Shown here one piece after another: positions 1-5,005 of a stretch of DNA of 5,005 nucleotides. The stretch lies in contig JACCRH010000292.1 in NCBI GenBank assembly GCA_013813675.1, positions 1 to 5,005 of the forward strand. Direction: 5' to 3'. The notes below the pieces were generated by a model. It was not told the DNA's origin. It saw nothing but the letters and a program-made list of their open reading frames with translations, and did not search any database. The stretch is from Gemmatimonadales bacterium (GTDB taxonomy: Bacteria > Gemmatimonadota > Gemmatimonadetes > Gemmatimonadales > GWC2-71-9). Within the stretch, counting starts at the first letter, position 1; each line of letters starts with the position of its first letter. The position numbers and the translations under genes were made by a program.

Positions 1-294
1 CACGATCTGCCCGGAACCACCCGAGGTTCTCTCGCCATTACCTGGATCGACAGCTACCTGGACGCGGGCCTGCCGCCCCGGGCGATCCTTCAGGCGATGA
101 CCATCAACGCGGCCCGGCTGCTCGGCGTCGAGCGGGAGCGGGGAACGATCCGGCCCGGCATGGCCGCCGACATCATCGCCGCACCGGGCGACCCGCTGGC
201 CGACCCTCGCCTGCTCAAACAGGTCCACTTCGTCATGAAGGACGGAAAGGTGGTGAAGGGAAAGGCGACTCCGCAGGGCACCGCATCCCGGTAG
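1..294 (+). CDS. Amidohydrolase family protein, C-terminal fragment (5' end outside window)
   Basis: The frame is open from the first base and ends at TAG 292-294, giving 97 residues. They match the C-terminus of metal-dependent amidohydrolases of the imidazolonepropionase-like/prolidase-like group. The visible parts are a DLPGTTRG segment just after the usual last barrel strand, an AILQAMTINAARLLG helix, the GTIRPGMAADIIA turn where the chain returns to the small beta-sandwich domain, and a closing HFVMKDGKVVKG strand. The metal ligands (HxH, Lys or Glu, His, His, Asp) would lie upstream and cannot be checked, so the substrate cannot be named. I found no signal-peptide information because the N-terminus is missing. 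The next gene starts 14 bases downstream on the same strand, which suggests one transcript. An internal ATG at 97 is within the conserved helix and is not a real start. Confidence 0.88.
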   Translation, partial: HDLPGTTRGSLAITWIDSYLDAGLPPRAILQAMTINAARLLGVERERGTIRPGMAADIIAAPGDPLADPRLLKQVHFVMKDGKVVKGKATPQGTASR

Positions 295-308
295 TCCGCC
301 GACCTTCC

Positions 309-1148
309 ATGACGCGATCTTCCCCCCGTCTCTGGGCGATCCGCACCTGCTTCCGCACCGTGGGCGCGGTAGCGCCGGCCGTCGCCGCGCGCTGGGCCGA
401 GAATCTCTTCTGCACCCCTCCGGCCCGCCGGGAAGGCGACGAAGCCTTCATGGCCACCGGCTTCCGTTTCAGCGTCACCAGCCAGGGCCAGCAGCTCGCC
501 GGATGGGCCTGGGGAACCGGTCCGACCGTCGTGTTGGTGCACGGCTGGGGAAGCCGCGCCAGCCGGCTCAGCCTGCTGGCCGCCGGCCTGACCAGCGCCG
601 GCCTGCGGGTGGTGGCCTATGACGCGCCGGCGCACGGCGAGTCCACCGGGCGGCTGGCCTCGCTGCCGGAATTCGCCCGCGCGCTGGGCGACGTGGCCGA
701 GGCGATCGGCCCCATCCACGGGCTGGTGGGCCACTCGCTAGGCGGCGCGGCGGTGGCGATGGCGATGCGCCTGGGGCTCCCCGCCCGGCGGGTAGTGCTG
801 ATCGCTCCGCCCGCCGATGTGCGGATCTTCTCCGACCTCTTCGCCCGGTCGCTCGCGATCTCGCCGGCGGTGCAGGAGACGATGCACCGGAACCTCGAGC
901 GCCGCCTTCGGATCGTGTGGCAGGACCTCCACATTCCCACGCTGGTGCGGCAGCTACCCGCCGCGGCCCTGGTGATTCACGACCGGGACGACGCCGACGT
1001 GCCCTTCGCTCACGGCGAGGAGATCGTGGGGGCGTGGGCCGGCTCCAGCCTCAGGACCACCAGCGGGCTGGGTCACCGCGCGGTGCTGCGGGATCCGGCG
1101 GTGATCGGGTGGGCGGTGGAGTTTCTGCGGGCGGGGAGCGACGGGTGA
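309..1148 (+). CDS. Alpha/beta hydrolase
   Basis: This 279-residue protein has the alpha/beta-hydrolase fold. Visible landmarks are the oxyanion-loop HGWG at 78-81 after the VVLVH strand, the YDAPAHGES strand-turn at 104-112, the nucleophile elbow GHSLGG with Ser143, an acid after the VIHDRDDADVP strand (best fit Asp228), and catalytic His256 in GLGHRAVLRDP. The triad is therefore intact and the enzyme is probably active on an ester, thioester or amide; the substrate cannot be read from the sequence. Residues 1-47 form a basic, amphipathic lead (APAVAARWAENLFCTPPARR) that resembles the N-terminus of one group of small bacterial hydrolases. For that reason I keep the start at ATG 309 over the ATG at 450, although no good Shine-Dalgarno sequence precedes 309. 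It lies 14 bases after the amidohydrolase and overlaps the next gene by four bases. Confidence 0.9.
   Translation: MTRSSPRLWAIRTCFRTVGAVAPAVAARWAENLFCTPPARREGDEAFMATGFRFSVTSQGQQLAGWAWGTGPTVVLVHGWGSRASRLSLLAAGLTSAGLRVVAYDAPAHGESTGRLASLPEFARALGDVAEAIGPIHGLVGHSLGGAAVAMAMRLGLPARRVVLIAPPADVRIFSDLFARSLAISPAVQETMHRNLERRLRIVWQDLHIPTLVRQLPAAALVIHDRDDADVPFAHGEEIVGAWAGSSLRTTSGLGHRAVLRDPAVIGWAVEFLRAGSDG
1133..1138 (+). promoter_or_regulatory. Ribosome binding site GGGGAG for the small downstream gene
   Basis: GGGGAG lies inside the end of the alpha/beta hydrolase gene, six bases before the GTG at 1145. This spacing favours GTG 1145 over the in-frame GTG 1151 (12 bases) and ATG 1154 (15 bases) as the start of the DUF4031-like gene. 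Confidence 0.5.
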
Positions 1149-1408
1149 TCGTGATGGACCGGGAGAACCGGTACGCGCCGGGCTGGTCGCACGTGCTCTC
1201 TACCGGGAACGACATGGAGGAGCTGGAGGCGTTCCGGACACGGGTCGGGGCCCCGCCCCAGGCGCTCCACCTGGGCAACCGGCGCTGGCCTCACCTCGAC
1301 TTGAAGCTGGAGCCCCGGGAGCGTGCGCTCGCGGCGCCGGAGGTCCGGGTGTTCGAGCGGACCGCGGAGATGATCCGCTTTCTCCGGGATCTGGCATTGT
1401 CACCCTGA
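1145..1408 (+). CDS. Small protein resembling the DUF4031 family
   Basis: This 87-residue protein has no known biochemical role. Its layout resembles DUF4031 proteins: a short N-terminal strand, then GWSHVLS (14-19 in this numbering begins at Trp14), an MEELEAF helix with a following VGAPPQALH segment (His42), an HLDL stretch around 50-53, an arginine-alanine helix, and a final MIRFLRDL helix. I assign the family from memory of its pattern, so family confidence is moderate; that it is a real gene is better supported. GTG 1145 overlaps the upstream TGA in a GTGA junction and has a well-spaced GGGGAG, pointing to translational coupling with the hydrolase. ATG 1154 is an alternative start giving 84 residues. 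The last two codons and the stop fall inside an interspersed repeat (1398-1420), so the original C-terminus may have been replaced. Confidence 0.66.
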   Translation: MIVMDRENRYAPGWSHVLSTGNDMEELEAFRTRVGAPPQALHLGNRRWPHLDLKLEPRERALAAPEVRVFERTAEMIRFLRDLALSP

Positions 1409-1464
1409 ACGAAGTGAAGGGGACCATAACGAACATGGCCTCCTTCGCTTCGCTCAGGATGACA
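1398..1464. repeat. Imperfect inverted repeat between convergent genes
   Basis: The 23-base arm at 1398-1420 (TGTCACCCTGAACGAAG...) and the arm at 1442-1464, read on the minus strand (TGTCATCCTGAGCGAAG...), agree at 20 of 23 positions; one of the three differences would be a G-U pair in RNA. The loop is about 21 bases. The unit resembles the CCTGAGCGAAGCGAAGG repeats I recall scattered in several environmental phyla. The element sits exactly between the stop codons of two convergent operons, so it could act as a two-way terminator or transcript-end stabiliser. It lacks a T-run, so it is not a classical intrinsic terminator. Confidence 0.75.
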
Positions 1465-1485
1465 TTCTTCGCTCAGGACGACATT
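1448..1485. repeat. Tandem duplication of a 19-base repeat unit
   Basis: Positions 1448-1466 and 1467-1485 are two abutting 19-base units, CTTCGCTCAGGA(T/C)GACATT, that differ only at one base (T1460 versus C1479). The first unit is the end of the right arm of the inverted repeat. The second is therefore a third copy of the same element, shortened at its distal end. It ends six bases before the arginase stop codon. Confidence 0.8.
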
Positions 1486-1491
1486 CAGGGC

Positions 1492-2397
1492 CTACAGGAT
1501 CCGCTTCCCGAAGGCCGACTGCACCAGCTCGACCGCAAAGGCCGCCGAGGCGTTGCGGTCGTCCAGAATGGGGTTGGTCTCCACCACTTCCAGCGATGTC
1601 ATCACCCCGGAATCCGACAGCATCTCCATGAGAAAGTGCGCTTCGCGGTAGTCGAGCCCTCCCTTGACCGGCGTTCCCACGCCGGGAGCGACCGTCGGAT
1701 CCACCGCGTCCAGATCAAAGCTCACGTGCACCCGATCGGTGCCGTCAGTGACCCGGGCCAGCGCCGCCTTCATGACCGTGTCGATGCCGGAGCGGTCCAC
1801 CTCGGACATAGTGTGGACCCCGACCCCGTATCGCTTGAGCCGGATCTTCTCTCCCTCGTCGAGACTCCGAATCGCGACCATCGCCAGGTTCCGCGGATCG
1901 ACCTTGGGCCCGTCTCCGGCGATCGAGGTCAGCTGTTCGGGGCCTTCTCCCAGCAGCACGGCGACCGGCATCCCGTGAATGTTCCCCGAGGGCGACGTCT
2001 CCGGCGTGTTGATGTCCCCGTGAGCGTCCACCCAGAGCAGGCCGACTTTCTTTCCCTCTCGCCGCGACGCCGCGGCGATCGCCGAGACGGTGCCGATCGA
2101 GATCGAGTGGTCGCCGCCGAGCACCAGCGGGAAGCGGCCCTTCCCGAGGATTCGCTCCACCTTCTTGCACACCAGCCGGGAAGCCCGTGCGATCTCCGGG
2201 AGGTATCGCGCCCTCACGTCGCCCACCTTGAGGGCCTCCATGTTCTTGATGCTCACGTCGCCCTCGTCCACCACGGTGTGGCCCAGCTCGGCGAGGCGGC
2301 CGGCGAGGCCGGCGATCCGGATCGCCGAAGGCCCCATGTCCACCCCTCGCCGGCCCGAGCCGAGGTCCATCGGCACCCCGAGGAGGTGGATGATCAT
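1492..2397 (-). CDS. rocF: Arginase
   Basis: This 301-residue ureohydrolase most likely converts L-arginine to L-ornithine and urea in the cytoplasm with two Mn ions. All expected ligands are present: His97 in GGDHS, Asp124, His126 and Asp128 in DAHGDIN, and Asp228 and Asp230 in SFDLDAVDP. Residues that arginases use to hold the substrate are also present: Asn130, Ser137, Asn139, His141, Asp180 in RSLDEGE, and Glu273 in EVVETNP. These favour arginase over agmatinase or formiminoglutamase. Length and the C-terminal GKRIL are normal for bacterial arginases. ATG 2397 overlaps the eutC stop in an ATGA junction and no Shine-Dalgarno sequence is visible before it (GGGGCTCGCTCCG), so translation probably depends on coupling to eutC. 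It is the last gene of the minus-strand operon; ornithine formed could feed proline, glutamate or polyamine metabolism. Confidence 0.95.
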   Translation of the reverse strand: MIIHLLGVPMDLGSGRRGVDMGPSAIRIAGLAGRLAELGHTVVDEGDVSIKNMEALKVGDVRARYLPEIARASRLVCKKVERILGKGRFPLVLGGDHSISIGTVSAIAAASRREGKKVGLLWVDAHGDINTPETSPSGNIHGMPVAVLLGEGPEQLTSIAGDGPKVDPRNLAMVAIRSLDEGEKIRLKRYGVGVHTMSEVDRSGIDTVMKAALARVTDGTDRVHVSFDLDAVDPTVAPGVGTPVKGGLDYREAHFLMEMLSDSGVMTSLEVVETNPILDDRNASAAFAVELVQSAFGKRIL

Positions 2398-3146
2398 CGG
2401 AGCGAGCCCCGGTCTGCTTTGAGCGCGACCCCCGAGAGACGCCGGCGCCGCGCCTCGGCCATGAGATGCGCCAGCGTGGCCCCGGCCAGGTCATACGCCA
2501 GACCACCGGGCCTGATGTTGGAGACGCAGTTGCGCTCGGCATCGGTGCGACCCACCCTCGGATCCCAGGTGAGATAGCCGCCGAGGCTGTCGGGCGCGCT
2601 CAGGCCGGGTCGCTCGCCGAGCAGTACGACCGACAGCCCGGCTCCGAGCAGGCCACCGATCTCGTCGCCGATGGCGACCCGCCCCTGTTCGGCGACGATG
2701 ACCGGCGCGAGGCGCCAGCCGTCGCCCAGGAGCCGCGTAGCGGTGGCGATGACCGCCACCGCGTGGCGCTGGGCGGCGCCCGCCGCCAGACCGTCGGCGA
2801 CCACGAACACCGCGTCCCAGGCGGCGTGCAGGGCAGCCACCCGCTCGCGCGACTCGCCTTCGAGCCGGCGGCCCAGATCGGGCCGCTTGAGATAGACCTC
2901 GCGGCTACCGGCGGCGCTGCGTACCGCCAGCGACTCGAATCCGGCGTGGCTGAGGTCCCGGCTCAGTGCCGGCAGGTCGAGCGCATGATGGACCGCGTCG
3001 CGAGCCCGCGCGTGCGCCAGTTGAAAATCGAGCTGAGCGGAGGTCGGAAGACTGACGCCCGCGCGGCCGAGCGCGATGCGGGCAGGCGTGAGGGCGCGCA
3101 GGGGGTGCCAGGGATCCCGGATGACGCTGGTGAGCGGCGTGCTCAT
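2394..3146 (-). CDS. eutC: Ethanolamine ammonia-lyase small subunit (EutC)
   Basis: This 250-residue protein is the light chain of the adenosylcobalamin-dependent lyase that turns ethanolamine into acetaldehyde and ammonia. Family marks in order: ALTPARIALGRAGVSLPT at 18-35, LDFQLAHARARDAVH at 39-53, YLKRPDLGRRL at 85-95, VVADGLAAGAAQRHA around 115-129, GRVAIGDEIGGLLGA at 155-169, LLGERPGLSAPDSLG at 175-189, YLTWDPRVGRTDAERNCVSNIRP at 191-213, and LSGVALK at 237-243. It is somewhat shorter than the E. coli protein (about 295 residues), mostly at the N-terminus. I place the start at ATG 3146, overlapping the ATL stop in an ATGA junction, with GAGG nine bases upstream. The frame is open for 121 more codons, but that stretch is arginine-rich antiparallel coding noise from the ATL gene. 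The large subunit EutB, which holds the active site, is not next to it, so its partner must be encoded elsewhere. Confidence 0.95.
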   Translation of the reverse strand: MSTPLTSVIRDPWHPLRALTPARIALGRAGVSLPTSAQLDFQLAHARARDAVHHALDLPALSRDLSHAGFESLAVRSAAGSREVYLKRPDLGRRLEGESRERVAALHAAWDAVFVVADGLAAGAAQRHAVAVIATATRLLGDGWRLAPVIVAEQGRVAIGDEIGGLLGAGLSVVLLGERPGLSAPDSLGGYLTWDPRVGRTDAERNCVSNIRPGGLAYDLAGATLAHLMAEARRRRLSGVALKADRGSLR

Positions 3147-3493
3147 GTGCCCCGGCCTCGGGACGGGCGCCATCTCACCCGCTCGAGCGCGACTCGCCCC
3201 CCGGCATCGAAGCGAACTCCTTCGCGCTCCAAGCGGAGACGCTGCGAGATCTCGGCGCCGGAGTCGCGGCGCAGGCTCAGTCCGCCCCGCGCGTTCAGCA
3301 CCCGGTGCCACGGCACGGCACTGCCTTCCGACAGCGCGTGCAGCGCATAGCCGACCTGGCGCGCGTGTCCGGGGAGCCCGGCCAGCTCGGCGACCTGGCC
3401 GTAGGTGGCGACGCGGCCGCGAGGAATCCGGCGCACCACGGTGTAGATCCTGGCGTAATTTCCGGCCCCGGCCCGTGACATGGGCGGGAACAT
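3143..3493 (-). CDS. Alkyltransferase-like protein (ATL), MGMT DNA-binding domain family
   Basis: This 116-residue protein is the C-terminal domain of O6-alkylguanine-DNA alkyltransferase standing alone. It shows YARIYTVVRRIPRGRVATYGQVAELAG (13-39; Tyr31 is the nucleotide-flipping tyrosine position), ARQVGYALHAL at 44-54 with the arginine-finger position Arg45, and PWHRV at 61-65. In true methyltransferases this motif is PCHRV; tryptophan replaces the alkyl-accepting cysteine, as in E. coli YbaZ. Such proteins bind O6-alkylguanine lesions and pass them to nucleotide excision repair; they do not reverse the damage themselves. ATG 3493 and ATG 3481 (112 residues, starting MSRAG) are both possible and neither has a clear Shine-Dalgarno sequence. 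It begins 21 bases after the YihY-like gene and ends in a four-base ATGA overlap with eutC, so it is likely co-transcribed with metabolic genes that have no obvious repair link. Confidence 0.92.
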   Translation of the reverse strand: MFPPMSRAGAGNYARIYTVVRRIPRGRVATYGQVAELAGLPGHARQVGYALHALSEGSAVPWHRVLNARGGLSLRRDSGAEISQRLRLEREGVRFDAGGRVALERVRWRPSRGRGT

Positions 3494-3514
3494 AACGGTC
3501 GGAAAGCATCGCTG

Positions 3515-4468
3515 TCAGGGCGAACTCACACGTCCAAGCGCCACCTCATCCGCCGCGTCCAGCCGCCGGGTTTCCCGCACCACCCGCACCGCACCCTTCT
3601 CCGGCACGATTCCGCCGCCGCGATGCTCCGCCCACGCCTGGGTGAACTCCGCCCCGAGCAGCACGATCATCGAGGAGTAGTAGATCCAGACCAGCATCAG
3701 CGCGAGCGCCCCCGCGGCGCCGAACGCCTCGCCCGGATTACTGCGGCCCAGGTACAGCCCCAGAACGAACTTGCCGGCCACGAAGAGCAGCGCGGTGGCC
3801 ACCGCCCCGACCCTGACGTCGCTCCAGGCCATGCGTGCGTCGGGCAACACCTTGAAAATCGCGGCGAACAGCAGCGCGATCACCGCGAGCGAGCCGACGA
3901 AGTTGATCCCCTCCAGCACCGGCGCCGACAGCCCCTCCGGCAGCAGGCGGCCCAGCTGGTCGCCGAACCCCGAGAGGACAGCGCTCACCACCAGGGACAC
4001 GAGGAGGATGAACGCCAGCCCGAGCACCATGCCGATGCCGAACACCCGCTTGAGCAGCATGGTCTTGATGCCCCCCTTGTTGGGGTCAGGCGCCACGCCC
4101 CACGTCTTGTTGAGCGCCGCCTGGAGCTGGCCGAACACCCCGGTGGCACCGAGCAGCAGGGCGATCAGGCTGAGCACGGTCGGCAGTACACCACCCGAGC
4201 CGGGCCGGTCGGCATTCGCCAGGATGGTTCTCACCTGCTCGGCGCCCTCGGGCCCCATGGCGCTTCGCATCTGCGCCTCGATGGTGCCCTGGATGTCCTG
4301 TGGGTCGAGCACCGCGCCGAGGATGCCGAGAAGCAAGACCAGGAGAGGCGGCAGGGAGAAGACCGTATAGTAGGAGAGCGCCGCCGCCATGGTGGGACAG
4401 TCATTCTCAATGAAACTGTTGACGCTTTCCTTCACCAGCTGAAACAGACTGGGGGACTCCGTGGCCAT
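3515..4468 (-). CDS. YihY/BrkB-family inner membrane protein
   Basis: From ATG 4468 the protein has 317 residues and about six membrane helices, near 34-54, 94-114, 143-165, 187-208, 218-240 and 249-272. The family is recognised from the N-terminal NDCPTMAAALSYYTVFSLPPLL segment, LNKTWGV after the second helix, the FKVLPDARMAWSDVRVGAVATALLF stretch between helices four and five, and GAEFTQAWAEH after the last helix. The family was once called RNase BN, an assignment later withdrawn; its molecular role is unsettled, with transport or envelope functions proposed. An upstream ATG at 4483 would add five residues (MTEIT), but GGAG at 4476-4479 sits seven bases before ATG 4468, so I prefer the shorter form. 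The C-terminal tail of about 40 residues is charged and probably cytoplasmic. It starts shortly after the dynamin-like gene stops and lies 21 bases ahead of the ATL gene. Confidence 0.92.
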   Translation of the reverse strand: MATESPSLFQLVKESVNSFIENDCPTMAAALSYYTVFSLPPLLVLLLGILGAVLDPQDIQGTIEAQMRSAMGPEGAEQVRTILANADRPGSGGVLPTVLSLIALLLGATGVFGQLQAALNKTWGVAPDPNKGGIKTMLLKRVFGIGMVLGLAFILLVSLVVSAVLSGFGDQLGRLLPEGLSAPVLEGINFVGSLAVIALLFAAIFKVLPDARMAWSDVRVGAVATALLFVAGKFVLGLYLGRSNPGEAFGAAGALALMLVWIYYSSMIVLLGAEFTQAWAEHRGGGIVPEKGAVRVVRETRRLDAADEVALGRVSSP

Positions 4469-4475
4469 CGTAATC

Positions 4476-4479
4476 TCCG
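4476..4479 (-). promoter_or_regulatory. Ribosome binding site GGAG deciding the YihY/BrkB start
   Basis: Read on the minus strand, GGAG is followed by seven bases and then ATG 4468. The alternative ATG at 4483 has only a weak GCGGA before it, and GGAG would lie inside that longer reading. This makes ATG 4468 the more likely start. Confidence 0.5.
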
Positions 4480-4489
4480 TCATTTCCGC

Positions 4490-5005
4490 TCAACGGCGCT
4501 CGATCTCGCCGCGCAGCCGAAGCAGCGCGTCTTCGGTGGCGACCAGCTCGCCGCGCGCCTCGTTGATCCGCTGTTGCTGGCTGTGTACGAACCTCCGGTA
4601 AGGTGCGATGGCCTGGTTGACCCGGTCAGTGGACTGCGTCACCTCTTGGTGAACCTGGCGAGTCAGGCCGTCGCGCAGTCGGGACCGGAGCTGTTCCACC
4701 CGCTGGCGGAAGTCCCGCTGTGCCTGCTTCCGCTTCCTGGGAATGACGTAGAAGCCTCCCACCGCCAGCGCGGCCGCGAGGAGGAGCCCCGTGACATCGG
4801 CCGCGGCCCCGGTGACCACCGTGACCACCAGAGTGCCCAGCCCGATCGCGCCGGCCTCGGCGAGCGCGGTGGTCGCAAAGGCGCCTTGCACTTCGTCCGC
4901 GATGGCCCGCGACTCCCGCTCGCGGTCGTATCCGCCGATCACTTCGCGTGACACCCGTCCCACCGACTCCAGCAGCGCCTGGCGGTTGTAGCTGAAGGTG
5001 GTGGG
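4490..5005 (-). CDS. Dynamin-like GTPase family protein, C-terminal fragment (5' end outside window)
   Basis: The minus-strand frame is open from the window edge to TGA 4492-4490 and gives 171 residues. They look like the C-terminal part of a bacterial dynamin-family protein: a helical FSYNRQALLESV segment, an AIADEVQGAFATTALAEAGAIGLG stretch, a hydrophobic pair of helices near 51-66 and 71-88 of the visible part that could be a membrane paddle or hairpin, a basic PRKRKQAQRDFRQ boundary, and a long charged helix rich in Gln, Arg and Glu (about 93-171) with coiled-coil character and an APYRRFV motif. In bacterial dynamins this region anchors the protein to membrane while the GTPase domain lies upstream, here out of view, so the G motifs cannot be checked. 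A GTG at 4963 is not the real start, because the matching sequence continues before it. It likely leads or precedes the YihY-like gene in one operon. Confidence 0.75.
   Translation of the reverse strand, partial: PTTFSYNRQALLESVGRVSREVIGGYDRERESRAIADEVQGAFATTALAEAGAIGLGTLVVTVVTGAAADVTGLLLAAALAVGGFYVIPRKRKQAQRDFRQRVEQLRSRLRDGLTRQVHQEVTQSTDRVNQAIAPYRRFVHSQQQRINEARGELVATEDALLRLRGEIERR

Noticed and set aside
90..734. 214-codon minus-strand open frame opposite the amidohydrolase and alpha/beta hydrolase
   Set aside because: It lies antisense to two genes with recognisable motifs and shows only low-complexity Gly/Ala/Arg-rich sequence.
1398..1464. Classical Rho-independent terminator
   Set aside because: The stem is long and imperfect with a loop of about 21 bases and there is no T-run after it on either strand; I keep it only as an inverted repeat with possible termination function.
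1414..2577. 387-codon plus-strand open frame across the arginase and end of eutC
   Set aside because: It is antisense to two well-supported genes; its translation is rich in His, Arg, Asp and Pro with no domain pattern. Such frames are usual opposite GC-rich genes.
3147..3509. 121-residue N-terminal extension of EutC
   Set aside because: The frame is open but overlaps the ATL gene almost completely, is arginine-rich with no EutC similarity, and ATG 3146 gives a normal EutC start with an ATGA junction and GAGG.
3494..3514. Promoter between the YihY-like and ATL genes
   Set aside because: The gap is only 21 bases and shows no convincing -35/-10 pair; read-through in an operon is simpler.
3623..4951. 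442-codon plus-strand open frame across the YihY-like and dynamin-like genes
   Set aside because: It is antisense to clear membrane-protein and dynamin-like coding sequence; composition is His/Arg/Gln/Glu-rich without recognisable motifs.

Overview
The window is a GC-rich, gene-dense stretch of a bacterial chromosome with two converging gene groups and almost no intergenic DNA. GC-ending codons, mixed soil-type housekeeping and catabolic genes, and a short interspersed repeat of the CCTGAGCGAAGCGAAGG type would fit a soil or environmental lineage such as Gemmatimonadota or Acidobacteriota. That placement is an inference and not secure. No mobile element, CRISPR array, tRNA or rRNA is visible.

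Left side, plus strand (1-1408): the C-terminal end of an amidohydrolase, cut by the window edge. After 14 bases comes an alpha/beta hydrolase with a complete Ser-Asp-His triad. A short DUF4031-like gene follows, overlapping the hydrolase by four bases (GTGA). The three look co-transcribed.

Centre (1398-1491): the only clear non-coding stretch, between the convergent ends. It holds three copies of a short repeat. Two form a large inverted repeat and two are in tandem. The left copy supplies the stop codon of the DUF4031-like gene.

Right side, minus strand (read from 5005 down to 1492): the C-terminus of a dynamin-like membrane GTPase, a YihY/BrkB-type membrane protein, an alkyltransferase-like DNA repair protein (ATL, PWHRV), the small subunit of ethanolamine ammonia-lyase (eutC), and an arginase. 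ATL-eutC-arginase are joined by two consecutive ATGA overlaps, so they are probably translated as a coupled unit. EutC and arginase both release nitrogen from small amines or amino acids (ammonia from ethanolamine; urea and ornithine from arginine). The catalytic partner EutB is not in the window and not next to eutC, which is the main oddity here.

I see no convincing undescribed system. The items most worth a second look are the eutC gene separated from eutB inside an ATL-arginase operon, and the repeat cluster between the convergent operons.
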